Below, piece by piece: positions 8,634 to 17,286 of a stretch of DNA of 64,000 nt. Numbering within the stretch: the stretch's first letter is position 1; each line of letters opens with the position of its first letter. Made by a program: the position numbers and the translations under genes. Source of the DNA: DAOTWC01 sp048499435 (lineage in GTDB: Bacteria; Chloroflexota; Anaerolineae; Aggregatilineales; Phototrophicaceae); assembly GCA_048499435.1 (NCBI GenBank), contig JASNZW010000002.1, positions 558,001-622,000 of the forward strand, in the 5' to 3' direction. A model generated the notes under the pieces. That model searched no databases. It was given only the letters and a program-made list of their open reading frames with translations, and had not been told where the DNA came from.

Positions 8634-9056
8634 TTAATCTTCAGCCTGCGGTTGAAACGGGCGGCCCGGCGCCCGCCGCGCCAGCCGCTGCTGCGCGCTG
8701 GCGGCCCCCGCGGCGGCCCGGTCGCGCAGCGCCTGGTTGACCAGGCCCCAATTATGGCGCTCAAAAGCGCTGGCCGCCAGCGTTTGCGCCCGGTTGAAAT
8801 CGGCCAGCGCCAGCGCGTCCTCGCCCAGCCGGGCGTACAGTTCGGCGCGCAGCAGATAGTTAGCTGGCGCGTCCGGGCTGGCGGCGGCGGCGTCCGTCAG
8901 CGCCGCCAGGCGGTCGGCGGGGTCAGCGCCGCCGCGAACGGCGCGCAGCCGCGCCCACAGCCCGCGCGGCGGGGCCGCTGCCGCCGTTGTTAGCGGCTCA
9001 GCCGCCGGTTCAGCCGCTGGTGGCGCTGGCTGAACCGGCGTGAAGTCGCTGTCCAT
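8634..9056 (-). CDS. small TPR-like protein encoded inside the nuo operon
   Basis: A 140-residue soluble protein with a Pro/Ala-rich N-terminus (residues 1-30). The central part reads like one or two tetratricopeptide repeats (NYLLRAELYARLGEDALALADFNRAQ), followed by an Ala/Arg-rich tail. No signal peptide or metal motif is seen. The gene starts 3 bases after the nuoF stop and precedes nuoG, so it is co-transcribed and probably translationally coupled. It is not a known complex I core subunit. A role in assembly or as an accessory subunit is inference from position only. Confidence 0.75.
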   Translation of the reverse strand: MDSDFTPVQPAPPAAEPAAEPLTTAAAAPPRGLWARLRAVRGGADPADRLAALTDAAAASPDAPANYLLRAELYARLGEDALALADFNRAQTLAASAFERHNWGLVNQALRDRAAAGAASAQQRLARRAPGRPFQPQAED

Positions 9057-9059
9057 CCG

Positions 9060-10376
9060 CTAATCTCCAGCGGGTTCAGCCGCCGCCTCTTTACGGCGCG
9101 GCGGCGCTTTGCGCGCTGGCTTTTCCTCGACATCCTTCGGCTGCACGTGGGTGGCGAAGTCCTCCGGGAAATTCTGAATGGTGTAGATAATCGGGTTCGC
9201 GGCGAAATCGCCCAGGGCGCACAGCACGTTGCCGGCCATGTTCTTGGCGATGTTGTCGATCAGCGTGACGTCGCTCGGCCGCGCCTGCCCCGCCATGATG
9301 CGGTCCAGCACCTTGTCCAGCCAATACGTCCCTTCGCGGCAGGGCGTGCATTTGCCGCAGCTCTCGTGCCGGAAGAACTTCGTGACTTTGGCGGCCATCC
9401 ACGCCATATCGACCGTGTGGTCCATGACGATGACCGAGGCCGAGCCGAGGATCGTGCCGATCTGGACCATATCCTCATAGCTGAGTTTGGTGTCCAGCAC
9501 TTTGTCGGTGCCGCGCACCACCGGCCCCGAACCGCCAGAGGGCAGAATGCCCTTGATGTTGGCCGGGTCGCAGCCAGCGTGTTCGACCAGCAGCTCGCGG
9601 AAGGTCACGCCCAGCGGCAGCTCGTAGTTGCCCGGCTTGGGCACGTGGCCGCTGACGCAGAAAATCTTAGTGCCGGCGCTCTGCTCTGTGCCGATCTTCC
9701 TGTACTCCGCCGCGCCGTTGACGATGATCCAGGGGACGTTGGTGAGCGTCTCGACGTTGTTGACAACGGTCGGCTCTTTGTAGAGGCCGCCGCCCTTCTG
9801 CGCCGGGAACGGCGGGCGCACGCGCGGCTGGCCCAGCAGCCCTTCCAGGCTGTTGAGCAGCGCGCTTTCCTCGCCGCAGATATAAGCCCCGGCCCCCAGA
9901 TGCGTGTAAACGCCGCACGACCAGCCGGTTCCCAGGATGTTCTCGCCGGCGAACCCGGCGTCATACGCTTCCTGGATGCGCTTGTCGAGTTCGTGGGCGA
10001 CATCCCAGAACTCGCCGCGCAGGTAGATGTAGACCGCCGTCGCCTGGATCGCCCAGGCGCAGATCAGCGCGCCTTCGATCAACTGGTGCGGGTTGGTCTC
10101 CATGATCTCGCGGTCTTTGAACGTGCCGGTCTCGCTCTCGTCGGCGTTGACGACGACATATTTCACCGGCTCGCTCTGCGGGATAAAGCTCCATTTGACG
10201 CCGGTGGGGAAACCCGCGCCGCCGCGCCCGCGCAGCCCCGACGCCTTGACCTCCTCGATCACCGCGGCGGGCGTCATCGCCAGGGCCTTTTTCAGCCCCG
10301 CATAGCCGCCGTTCTTCAGGTAGACGGCGTACTGATGAATGTCGGGGATGTCTCTTGCGCGCAGCAGAATGTGCAT
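9060..10376 (-). CDS. nuoF: NADH-quinone oxidoreductase subunit F
   Basis: The NADH-oxidising subunit of complex I, which binds FMN and cluster N3. It shows the glycine-rich nucleotide site GLRGRGGAGFPTGVKW near residues 47-62. The FMN-site segment YICGEESALLNSLEG and the [4Fe-4S] motif SCGKCTPCREGT are also present. The length is 438 residues, normal for the family plus a Lys/Arg/Pro-rich tail of about 25 residues. It sits between nuoE and the TPR gene in the operon. Confidence 0.96.
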   Translation of the reverse strand: MHILLRARDIPDIHQYAVYLKNGGYAGLKKALAMTPAAVIEEVKASGLRGRGGAGFPTGVKWSFIPQSEPVKYVVVNADESETGTFKDREIMETNPHQLIEGALICAWAIQATAVYIYLRGEFWDVAHELDKRIQEAYDAGFAGENILGTGWSCGVYTHLGAGAYICGEESALLNSLEGLLGQPRVRPPFPAQKGGGLYKEPTVVNNVETLTNVPWIIVNGAAEYRKIGTEQSAGTKIFCVSGHVPKPGNYELPLGVTFRELLVEHAGCDPANIKGILPSGGSGPVVRGTDKVLDTKLSYEDMVQIGTILGSASVIVMDHTVDMAWMAAKVTKFFRHESCGKCTPCREGTYWLDKVLDRIMAGQARPSDVTLIDNIAKNMAGNVLCALGDFAANPIIYTIQNFPEDFATHVQPKDVEEKPARKAPPRRKEAAAEPAGD

Positions 10377-10410
10377 TTTAACTACACTCCATCTCGTCCG
10401 TGTGGATCCC

Positions 10411-10905
10411 CTAAGGCTTGCTCTTTTTCGCCTCGGCGCGCTTTTCCTCGATAAACGCTTTCATCTTCTCCATGTCCAGGTTTTCCATGTAGTGGAAATT
10501 GCACTGGAGCAGGGGCGCTTTATCGCACGCGGCCAGGCACATCACATGCTCGACCGTGAACAGCCCGTCCTCGGTCGTGCCGCCTTCCTCCACGCCCAGG
10601 TGTTCCTTGAGTTCCTTGTGGAACTCATCGGCCCCGCGCAGGGCGCAGGCCAGGTCGGTGCACACCTGGAGCCAGTACCTGCCTTTGGGCCGTTCGGAAT
10701 ACATGGTGTAGAAGCCGGCGATGGAGTGCACGTGCGTGGGGTCCAGCTCGCACAACTGCGCCACCTCAGCAACGCCCTCCGGGCTGACGTAGCCGTATTC
10801 TTCCTGGGCGATAAACAGCAGGGGCATCACCGCCGAGCGCTTGTCCGGGTACTTGGCGAAAGCAGCTTCGATGCGTTGGGCGTATTTCTGGTCGAGGATA
10901 GACAT
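10411..10905 (-). CDS. nuoE: NADH-quinone oxidoreductase subunit E
   Basis: The [2Fe-2S] (N1a) thioredoxin-fold subunit that partners NuoF. Ligands are C82, C87, C123 and C127 in the pattern CxxxxC...CxxxC. The start at 10905 (MSILDQKY) was chosen because the AAGGAACGGAA SD lies just upstream and overlaps the nuoD stop. A longer frame to 10950 would run into nuoD. The product is 164 residues, normal length, with a Lys-rich C-terminus. Confidence 0.96.
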   Translation of the reverse strand: MSILDQKYAQRIEAAFAKYPDKRSAVMPLLFIAQEEYGYVSPEGVAEVAQLCELDPTHVHSIAGFYTMYSERPKGRYWLQVCTDLACALRGADEFHKELKEHLGVEEGGTTEDGLFTVEHVMCLAACDKAPLLQCNFHYMENLDMEKMKAFIEEKRAEAKKSKP

Positions 10906-10918
10906 GGATTTCCGTTCC

Positions 10919-12181
10919 TTAGCGGTCACAGTCGCCCAGCACGACATCAATGCTGCCCGCGATGCCCACCAGGTCCGCGATCATGTGGCCCTTGGTCATC
11001 ACCGGCAGCGCCGAAATGTGCATGAACGACGGGGTCTTAAAGTGAACCCGGCGCGGTTTGTTGCCGCCGGTGCCGTGCAGGTAGCAGCCGAACTCGCCGC
11101 GCGGGCTTTCAATGGAGATATACACTTCCTCGTCGGGCGCGCTGAAGCCCTCAGTCCACAGCTTGAAGTGGTGGATCACCGCCTCCATGCTCTGGCCCAG
11201 CTCGCTGCGCGGCGGCGGCGCGAACTTGCGGTTCTGCGTGCGGAAGGGGCCGCCCGGCAGGTTCGCCGCCGCCTGCCGCACGATCTTCAGGCTCTCGCGC
11301 ATCTCGTGGATGCGGACGAAATAGCGGTCGTACACGTCGCCGTGTTCGCCCAGCGGGATGTTAAAGTCGTACTGTTCGTAGCCGCTGTAAGGCAGGGCCT
11401 TACGAACGTCCCAGTTGACGCCGCTGCCGCGCAGCGTGGGGCCGGTCATGCCCCAGGCCAGCGCCACCTCCGGCTCGACCACGCCGATGCCCTGCGTGCG
11501 GTCGATCCACAGCGGGTTCTTGGTGAGCAGCGCCTCGTAGTCGTCCACTTTGGGCGGGAAATAGGCCAGGAATTTCTCCAGCGCCGGCAGAAAGTCGGGC
11601 GTGAGGTCGCGCCAGAGGCCGCCGGGGCGGAAGTAGCTGCCCATCAGCCGCTGGCCAGAGACCATCTCCAGCAGGTCGAGGATGTGCTCGCGCTCGCGGA
11701 AGCAGTAGAGAAAGACGCTCATCGCGCCGAGGTCCATCGCGTGCGTGCCCAGCCACACCAGGTGGCTGGCGATGCGCTGGAGTTCGAGCAGCAGCACGCG
11801 CACGGCCTGCGCGCGCGGCGGCACGTCCAGGTCCACCAGCTTCTCGACCGCCAGGCAGAAGGCCATGTTGTTCGACAGCGGCGAGAGATAATCAATGCGG
11901 TCGGTGAGCGTGAGGCCCTTTTCGTAGGTCTTGCTCTCGATATTCTTCTCGATGCCGGTGTGCAGGAAGCCGATATCGGGCAGGCAGGTGATGATTTCCT
12001 CGCCGTCCAGCTCCAGCAGCAGGCGCAGGACGCCGTGCGTGCTGGGGTGGTGCGGCCCCATGTTCAGCAGCATGGTTTCGCCGGTGATGGCGCGCTCGCT
12101 GACCAGGCCGCGCAGTTCGTCAACGCTGCCTTCCCATTTGCCTTCCTGGATATGCTGCTGCTGGATGGTCTGAAGTGCCAT
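10919..12181 (-). CDS. nuoD: NADH-quinone oxidoreductase subunit D
   Basis: The 49-kDa subunit that forms the quinone pocket with NuoB. It contains the family signature LLNMGPHHPSTHGVLRLLLELDGE and the region LTDRIDYLSPLSNNMAFCLAVE. The C-terminus ends in the usual VxGDCDR form (VVLGDCDR). The ATG at 12181 is preferred over the preceding in-frame GTG because AAGGA sits 6 bases before it. The length of 420 residues is standard. nuoC lies 15 bases upstream. Confidence 0.96.
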   Translation of the reverse strand: MALQTIQQQHIQEGKWEGSVDELRGLVSERAITGETMLLNMGPHHPSTHGVLRLLLELDGEEIITCLPDIGFLHTGIEKNIESKTYEKGLTLTDRIDYLSPLSNNMAFCLAVEKLVDLDVPPRAQAVRVLLLELQRIASHLVWLGTHAMDLGAMSVFLYCFREREHILDLLEMVSGQRLMGSYFRPGGLWRDLTPDFLPALEKFLAYFPPKVDDYEALLTKNPLWIDRTQGIGVVEPEVALAWGMTGPTLRGSGVNWDVRKALPYSGYEQYDFNIPLGEHGDVYDRYFVRIHEMRESLKIVRQAAANLPGGPFRTQNRKFAPPPRSELGQSMEAVIHHFKLWTEGFSAPDEEVYISIESPRGEFGCYLHGTGGNKPRRVHFKTPSFMHISALPVMTKGHMIADLVGIAGSIDVVLGDCDR

Positions 12182-12196
12182 CACGGGTCCTTTACG

Positions 12197-12733
12197 CTAG
12201 TCTTCGGCAAACGGCTTGTGCTTCATGATTTCTTCGGCGTTAAACGAAAACAGCACCCGTTCATAGCCCAGCGGGTAGTCGCGGCGGTGCGGGTGGCCGT
12301 TCCAGTCAGCGGGCATCAGCAGCCGCCGTGGGTCCGGGTGGCCGTTGAAGGCGATGCCCATCATGTCGAAAATCTCGCGCTCCAGCCAGTTCGCGCCCGG
12401 CCAGATGCCGGTCACGGTGTCCACCGCCGGCGCAGCCTCGGGCACAAACACCTTCAGGCGCAGACGGCGGTTATAGAGCATCGAATACAGGTGATACGAC
12501 ACGCCGAAGCGCTCCGGGCGGCTGCTGTCCGGGTAGTAATCAACCGCGCTGATGTCCGACAGGAAGTTATAGACCAGGCCGGGGGTGTTGCGCAGGTAGC
12601 GCGCGGCGGCCGTCAGGTGTTCACGGGCGAGCACCAGCGTAGTTTCGCCGCGAAAGCTGCGCGTTTCCAGCAGGGCGGCGGGCAGCGCCGTTTTCAGCGC
12701 GTCTGCCGGGTCAAGCGGTGGAGGGATCTGCAT
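12197..12733 (-). CDS. nuoC: NADH-quinone oxidoreductase subunit C
   Basis: The 30-kDa peripheral-arm subunit, 178 residues. It shows the family C-terminal signature WLEREIFDMMGIAFNGHPDPRRLLMP, followed by GHPHRRDYPLGYE. It is encoded separately from NuoD, not fused as in enterobacteria. It lies between nuoB and nuoD, with short gaps on both sides. Confidence 0.96.
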   Translation of the reverse strand: MQIPPPLDPADALKTALPAALLETRSFRGETTLVLAREHLTAAARYLRNTPGLVYNFLSDISAVDYYPDSSRPERFGVSYHLYSMLYNRRLRLKVFVPEAAPAVDTVTGIWPGANWLEREIFDMMGIAFNGHPDPRRLLMPADWNGHPHRRDYPLGYERVLFSFNAEEIMKHKPFAED

Positions 12734-12763
12734 ACGGGTTATCCTTCGTCTTGTCTGCGGCCA

Positions 12764-13246
12764 TCAGGCCCAGTCAGCCACGCGCTCGCCGCGCACTTTT
12801 TCGTGCAGCGTGAGAATGCCGTGCAGCAGTTGTTCGGGGCGCGGCGGGCAGCCGGCCACGTACACGTCAACCGGGATGATCTCATCCACCCCCTGCACGA
12901 CGGCGTAGTTGTTGTAGACGCCGCCGCACGAGGCGCAGTCGCCCATCGCGATGACCCATTTCGGCTCGGCCATCTGGTCGTAAAGCTGGCGCACCACCGG
13001 GGCCATCTTGCGGGTGACGCGCCCGGAGATAATCAGCAGGTCGGCCTGGCGCGGGGTGGCGCGGTTCAGCTCCATGCCGAAGCGCGCCAGGTCATAGTTG
13101 GAGGCCTGCGTCGCCATATATTCGATCGCGCAGCACGCCAGCCCGAACAGCAGCGGCCACATCGCGCCGGTGCGCGCCCAGTTGACAGCGGTGTCGAGCG
13201 TTGTGGTGACAACGCCCAGGTTGCCCAGCTTCGACGTTACTCCCAT
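12764..13246 (-). CDS. nuoB: NADH-quinone oxidoreductase subunit B
   Basis: The PSST subunit that binds the terminal cluster N2, which reduces the quinone. The ligands are visible as C38/C39 (LACCAIEYM), C104 (GDCASCGG) and C133 (AGCPPRPE). The start is set at 13246 because GGAG lies 7 bases upstream. This makes the gene overlap the end of nuoA by 10 bases, suggesting translational coupling. The product is 160 residues. Confidence 0.96.
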   Translation of the reverse strand: MGVTSKLGNLGVVTTTLDTAVNWARTGAMWPLLFGLACCAIEYMATQASNYDLARFGMELNRATPRQADLLIISGRVTRKMAPVVRQLYDQMAEPKWVIAMGDCASCGGVYNNYAVVQGVDEIIPVDVYVAGCPPRPEQLLHGILTLHEKVRGERVADWA

Positions 13247-13596
13247 TCCAGCGCTCCTGACTTCCACTCGTAGAATAAGCCCACAGTCAGCACCAGGGCA
13301 AAGACGCCCATCATAACGAGGCCGTAGACGCCCAATTCGCGCAGCAGCACGGCCCAGGGCAGGAAGAAGATAACTTCAATATCGAACAGGATGAACAGCA
13401 CCGCCACCAGGTAGAATTTGACCGGCAGCCGGCGCATGGCCGGGCCAATCGGTTTCATGCCGCTTTCGTAGGGGGCGGTCTTGCGGAAGGTGGGGTTAAA
13501 CGGCCCCAGCAGGCGCGAGAGGAAGATAATCAGCAGCGAGACACCAGTGGCAATAATCAGCAGCGCCCCCACCGGCGCGAAGGTTTCAAATGCCAT
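13237..13596 (-). CDS. nuoA: NADH-quinone oxidoreductase subunit A
   Basis: Three-helix membrane subunit that opens the nuo operon. It contains the conserved segments PYESGMKPIG and FYLVAVLFILFDIEVIFFLPWA with the acidic residues of TM2. The length is 119 residues. An SD-like AGGA lies a few bases before the ATG. It is the first gene of the operon; upstream lies a candidate promoter and then an unrelated gene on the same strand. Confidence 0.96.
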   Translation of the reverse strand: MAFETFAPVGALLIIATGVSLLIIFLSRLLGPFNPTFRKTAPYESGMKPIGPAMRRLPVKFYLVAVLFILFDIEVIFFLPWAVLLRELGVYGLVMMGVFALVLTVGLFYEWKSGALEWE

Positions 13597-13643
13597 GAGT
13601 CATCCTCGGTGATTTGTTACGATTCACACAAATAAGCAAACCA

Positions 13644-13672
13644 AGATTAGCATAACTGTGCAACAGCGTCAA
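13644..13672 (-). promoter_or_regulatory. candidate promoter of the nuo operon
   Basis: On the minus strand TTGACG (13667-13672) is followed after 17 bases by TAATCT (13644-13649), about 50 bases before the nuoA start. The local sequence is AT-richer than its surroundings. The -35 match is good and the -10 match is weak. Confidence 0.4.
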
Positions 13673-13764
13673 ATATACCGCGTTTGCGCGCTTTTGCCAG
13701 CAACAAAAGGCACTTAGGGGGAGAACCGCAGCGCGCTTTCGCCATTGGCTGGCGGCCCCGCGCT

Positions 13765-14478
13765 TCAGGTGTCGGCGGCCAGCGTGAACACGCTGCTGGC
13801 GAGCGCCGGGTTGCTGGCGACGCGCACCGGCTGCGCTTCGTAGTACGGCTCGTCATCCCAGAAAGCGCTGATTTTACAGGGGAGCATCACGCCGTCAACT
13901 GGCTGCTGGCCGGTGGACAGGCGCAGGCTGAAACGCTGTGTCAGGCTGGTGTCCGGGTTAAAACAGGTCACAGCCACCTGTTCCAGGCTGTGGTTGGGCC
14001 GCAGGCGCAGGCTGACAGCGTCGTTGATGAGCGTGTTGGTCGCCGTGAAGCAGTGGTCATCGGCGTGCGCGAGGCGGACGAAATGCTCGCCCAGCGGGGT
14101 GAGGAACAGGGCCGCCAGCGCCCACAGCCGGCTCTGGGCGGACAGGACCAGGTTCTGGTCGCTGATGATGGCTGGCGCTTCGCTGCCGCGCAGCCGGCGG
14201 TAGGTGGTGCCGTCGAACGCTTCGACGCCGCGCTGGACGGCCACGCCTACTGGCCGCACGATAAAATCCCAGCGCATGGCGGACGGGAACTGAAAGCGCG
14301 CCTGGATCTCCAGCGGAATCCAGACCTTGACCGGGCCGAGCTGCGCGCGAACGCGCCCCTGCAGGTCGATTTCCAGGCTTTCGATGACCGGCGGGGACGC
14401 GCCGTAGCGCGCTTCAATGGCGCGGCGCAGCAGGTCTTTAGCATGGGGATCGCCCTGGGCGAGCAGCAGGACGGGCAA
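13765..14478 (-). CDS. hypothetical protein
   Basis: I do not recognise this family with certainty. It is about 237 residues from a TTG start with GGAGG 6 bases upstream. An in-frame ATG at 14517 would place that SD inside the gene. The first residues (LPVLLLAQGDPHAKDLLRRA) could be a short hydrophobic segment, but it is not a clear signal peptide. The rest looks like a soluble beta-rich protein, with blocks such as WIPLEIQARFQFPSAMRWDF and GVEAFDGTTYRRL. No catalytic motif is evident. It is monocistronic as far as seen, lying between the nuo operon and a PLP enzyme. Confidence 0.7.
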   Translation of the reverse strand: MPVLLLAQGDPHAKDLLRRAIEARYGASPPVIESLEIDLQGRVRAQLGPVKVWIPLEIQARFQFPSAMRWDFIVRPVGVAVQRGVEAFDGTTYRRLRGSEAPAIISDQNLVLSAQSRLWALAALFLTPLGEHFVRLAHADDHCFTATNTLINDAVSLRLRPNHSLEQVAVTCFNPDTSLTQRFSLRLSTGQQPVDGVMLPCKISAFWDDEPYYEAQPVRVASNPALASSVFTLAADT

Positions 14479-14571
14479 CACAGGCCTCCGGTTAAAAATT
14501 AATCCATTACTGAACACTTAAATTGTACTACAAAGCGCCGGTCTGCTGCAACTATCGGTGACAAGGGTGTG

Positions 14572-15669
14572 TTACGACAGCGTTTTCAGGCCGCTGCCGG
14601 TCAGCGGCACGACGATCTCAGCGTCCGCGCCCGCCAGCCGGCGCGCGTCCGCCAGCGCCGCCGCGCCCACCGCCCCGGTCGGCTCGACCAGCAGGCCGCG
14701 CCGCGCCAGCGCCGCCTGGGCCGCCAGCACCGCCTCATCGCTGACGCGCAGCGCCGCCCCGCCGCTGGCGCGCAGCGCGCGCAGCAGCTCGTCCGCGCGC
14801 AGGGGCAGCGCGACTGTGATGCCGTCGGCCACGGTTGTTCCCTGCGCCGCCGCCGTGACCGGGCCGCCGCGCTCCCAGGCGCGCACCAGCGGGTCGCAGG
14901 CGGCGGCCTGCGCCGCGTACAGGCGCGGCAGCCGTTCGATCAGCCCGGCGGCCAGCAGCGCGCCGAAGCCGCGCGCCAGCCCCAGCAGCAGGCCGCCGTA
15001 GCCCACCGGCACAACCAGCGCGTCGGGCGCGCGCCGGCCCATCTGCTCCCAGATTTCCCAGGCGCACGTCATCTGCCCGGCGATGAACAGCGGACTCCAG
15101 GCGTGGCTGGCGTAGGGCACGGCGCGCGCGGCCTGGCGCGCCGCGTCGGTGGCGGCGGCGCGCGGGCCGGGGACTTCCACCAGCGCCGCGCCAAAGCGCT
15201 CGATCAGGCGTTTCTTGCCCGCAGGCGCTGCCGCCGGCACGTAGATGCGCGCGCGCACCCCGGCGGCGGCGCAGTACGCCGCCAGCGACGCGCCCGCGTT
15301 GCCCGACGAATCCTCAATGACGGTCTCCACACCGCCGGCCAGCAGGTGGCTGAGCAGCGCCGCCGTCCCGCGATCCTTGTACGAGCCGGTGGGATTGAGA
15401 TATTCCAGCTTGGCGTGGAAGCGCATGCCCGCCGTTTCGACCGGGACCAGCGGCGTCAGCCCTTCGCCCAGCGAGACGCGCCGCGCCACCGGCAGCGCGG
15501 CGGCGTAGCGCCACATGCTCCACACGCCGGTGTCAATGGCAGCGGCGGCGAACGGCGGCGGGCTGGCGATCTCCAGCGGGTGGCCGTCACAGTGCCAGTC
15601 CAGCGGCGCGGCGGCGCGCCCGCAGTGTGGGCAGATAAGCTGGAAGGTGGGCGCAGGCGTGTTGTTCAT
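14572..15669 (-). CDS. threonine-synthase-like PLP-dependent enzyme
   Basis: A fold-type II PLP enzyme, 365 residues. The N-terminus has a zinc-ribbon-like CPHC motif (C13/C16), as in the archaeal/Chloroflexi type of threonine synthase. The PLP lysine is K98 in NPTGSYKDRG. The phosphate-binding segment SSGNAG and a C-terminal PLTGSGLK complete the pattern. The likely role is threonine synthase (O-phosphohomoserine to threonine) or a related lyase; substrate cannot be told from sequence. A second paralogue lies at 19184-20854. The start at 15669 was chosen because it directly precedes the zinc ribbon. No strong SD is visible. The gene is divergent from moaA. Confidence 0.85.
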   Translation of the reverse strand: MNNTPAPTFQLICPHCGRAAAPLDWHCDGHPLEIASPPPFAAAAIDTGVWSMWRYAAALPVARRVSLGEGLTPLVPVETAGMRFHAKLEYLNPTGSYKDRGTAALLSHLLAGGVETVIEDSSGNAGASLAAYCAAAGVRARIYVPAAAPAGKKRLIERFGAALVEVPGPRAAATDAARQAARAVPYASHAWSPLFIAGQMTCAWEIWEQMGRRAPDALVVPVGYGGLLLGLARGFGALLAAGLIERLPRLYAAQAAACDPLVRAWERGGPVTAAAQGTTVADGITVALPLRADELLRALRASGGAALRVSDEAVLAAQAALARRGLLVEPTGAVGAAALADARRLAGADAEIVVPLTGSGLKTLS

Positions 15670-15720
15670 GCGCTGGATTGTACCGCGCCAGTTCAATAGC
15701 GCTTTGTGGCCAGTTTGGCG

Positions 15721-15726
15721 TATAAT
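15721..15726 (+). promoter_or_regulatory. -10 element upstream of moaA
   Basis: A perfect TATAAT lies 39 bases before the moaA ATG, in the 96-base divergent gap. No good -35 is present at the standard distance, so the promoter may be activator dependent or extended. This is a motif match only. Confidence 0.4.
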
Positions 15727-15765
15727 ATGTCAGATGATTGTTAGCAAAACCAACAGGCATCTGCC

Positions 15766-16773
15766 ATGCTTACTGACCAGCTCGACCGCCCGCTGCGCGA
15801 CCTGCGCATTTCCGTGACTGACCGCTGCAATTTTCGCTGCACTTACTGTATGCCGGCAGAGGTGTTCGGCGCGGGCTTCAGGTTCCTGCCGCACGCGGAC
15901 CTGCTGACGTTTGAAGAAATCGCGCGCGTGGCGCGCGTGATCACACGCCTGGGCGCGGTCAAGCTGCGGCTGACCGGCGGCGAGCCGCTGGTGCGCCGCG
16001 CGGTCGAAAAGCTGGTGGCGCTGCTGGCGCAGCTTGACGGCGTGGACGATCTGGCGATGACGACCAACGGCTATTACCTGCCGCAGAAGGCGCAGGCGCT
16101 GAAGGACGCCGGTTTGCAGCGCGTGACCGTCAGCCTGGACACGCTGGACGACGCCATTTTCCGGCGCATGAACGGCGCGCGCAGCGGCGTGCAGGCTGTG
16201 CTGGACGGCATCGCCGCCGCCGAGCGCGCCGGCCTGACGCCGATCAAGGTCAACGCGGTGGTGCAGCGCGGCGTCAATGAACACACGATCGTTGACCTGG
16301 CGCGCTACGCCCGCGACCGGGGCTGGATCGTCCGGTTCATCGAGTATATGGACGTGGGCACGATGAACGGCTGGCGCATGGACGATGTCGTCCCCGCCGC
16401 CGAGATTGTCAGCCGCATTGACGCCGTGCTGCCGCTGGAGCCAGCGGCGGCCCGCTACCGGGGCGAAGTCGCCCGGCGCTACCGCTATCGCGACGGCGGC
16501 GGTGAAATCGGGCTGATCACGTCGGTCACGCAGCCCTTCTGCGGCGGCTGCTCGCGCCTGCGCCTGTCGCCAGCGGGCAGCCTGTTCACCTGCCTGTTCG
16601 CCGCCGCCGGGATCGACCTGCGCGGCCCGCTGCGCGCCGGGGCCAGCGACGATGACCTGGCGGCGATTGTGCGCGGGACGTGGAGTCAGCGCGCTGACCG
16701 CTACTCTGAGCTGCGCGCCGAAGCCACGCCCGGCAAAAAACGCAAGGTGGAGATGTACCAGATCGGCGGCTGA
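15766..16773 (+). CDS. moaA: GTP 3',8-cyclase MoaA (molybdenum cofactor biosynthesis)
   Basis: Radical SAM enzyme that, with MoaC, turns GTP into cyclic pyranopterin monophosphate. The SAM cluster ligands are C21, C25 and C28 (CNFRCTYC). The second, substrate-side cluster is C259, C262 and C276 (CGGCSRLRLSPAGSLFTC). LTGGEPL and the SLDTLD motif follow the family pattern. The C-terminus ends in the invariant GG (QIGG). At 335 residues it is full length. No other moa/moe genes are near, so it stands alone here. Confidence 0.96.
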   Translation: MLTDQLDRPLRDLRISVTDRCNFRCTYCMPAEVFGAGFRFLPHADLLTFEEIARVARVITRLGAVKLRLTGGEPLVRRAVEKLVALLAQLDGVDDLAMTTNGYYLPQKAQALKDAGLQRVTVSLDTLDDAIFRRMNGARSGVQAVLDGIAAAERAGLTPIKVNAVVQRGVNEHTIVDLARYARDRGWIVRFIEYMDVGTMNGWRMDDVVPAAEIVSRIDAVLPLEPAAARYRGEVARRYRYRDGGGEIGLITSVTQPFCGGCSRLRLSPAGSLFTCLFAAAGIDLRGPLRAGASDDDLAAIVRGTWSQRADRYSELRAEATPGKKRKVEMYQIGG

Positions 16774-16813
16774 CCGCAGCCGGCGCGCGCAGCCGCACGC
16801 CCCGGCGCGCGCA

Positions 16814-16928
16814 CCTCACCCCCCGGCCTACACAAACCTCACCCCCCGGCCCACACAAACCTCACCCCCCGGCCCACAGCAACCTCACCCCCCGGCCCAC
16901 AGCAACCTCACCCCCCGGCTCACACAAA
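16814..16928. repeat. five tandem 23-bp repeats
   Basis: Five consecutive 23-base units start at 16814, 16837, 16860, 16883 and 16906. Each begins CCTCACCCCCCGGC and ends CACAAA or CAGCAA, with one to three differences between copies. The unit head is the same as the head of the longer palindromic elements that follow, so the tandem run looks like slippage of one end of those elements. There are no spacers, so it is not a CRISPR. Confidence 0.85.
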
Positions 16929-17254
16929 CCTCACCCCCCGGCCCCCTCTCCATGGGGAGAGGGGGAGAAGGCGCGCGGTCGCTTGTCCCCTCTCTTGTGG
17001 AGAGGGGATTTAGGGGTGAGGTCACCCCCCGGCGCACAGCAACCTCACCCCCCGGCCCCCTCTCTATGGGGAGAGGGGGAGACAAGCGAGCGCGGGCTGC
17101 AAGTCCCCTCTCTTATGGAGAGGGGATTTAGGGGTGAGGTCACCCCCGGCCCGCCAACCTCACCCCCCGCCCCCCTCTCTTATGGAGAGGGGGAGACAAG
17201 CGAGCGCGGGCTGCAAGTCCCCTCTCTTATGGAGAGGGGATTTAGGGGTGAGGT
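16929..17254. repeat. three tandem palindromic repeat units of about 97-115 bp
   Basis: Three near-identical units lie at 16929-17042, 17043-17157 and 17158-17254. Each starts CCTCACCCCC, carries a hairpin of the type CCCTCTC...GAGAGGGG, a spacer containing GCGAGCGCGGGCTGC, a second CCCCTCTC...GAGAGGGG hairpin, and ends GATTTAGGGGTGAGG. The outer ends are inverted repeats (CCTCACCCC/GGGGTGAGG). The layout resembles non-coding REP/MITE-like elements. This entire 16774-17286 gap holds no credible gene. Confidence 0.85.
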
Positions 17255-17286
17255 TTCTGAGGTAATTCAGCGGCACGGCGACAACG

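Noticed and set aside
16814..17254. CRISPR array
   Set aside because: Units are directly adjacent or palindromic, with no unique spacers and no cas genes nearby.
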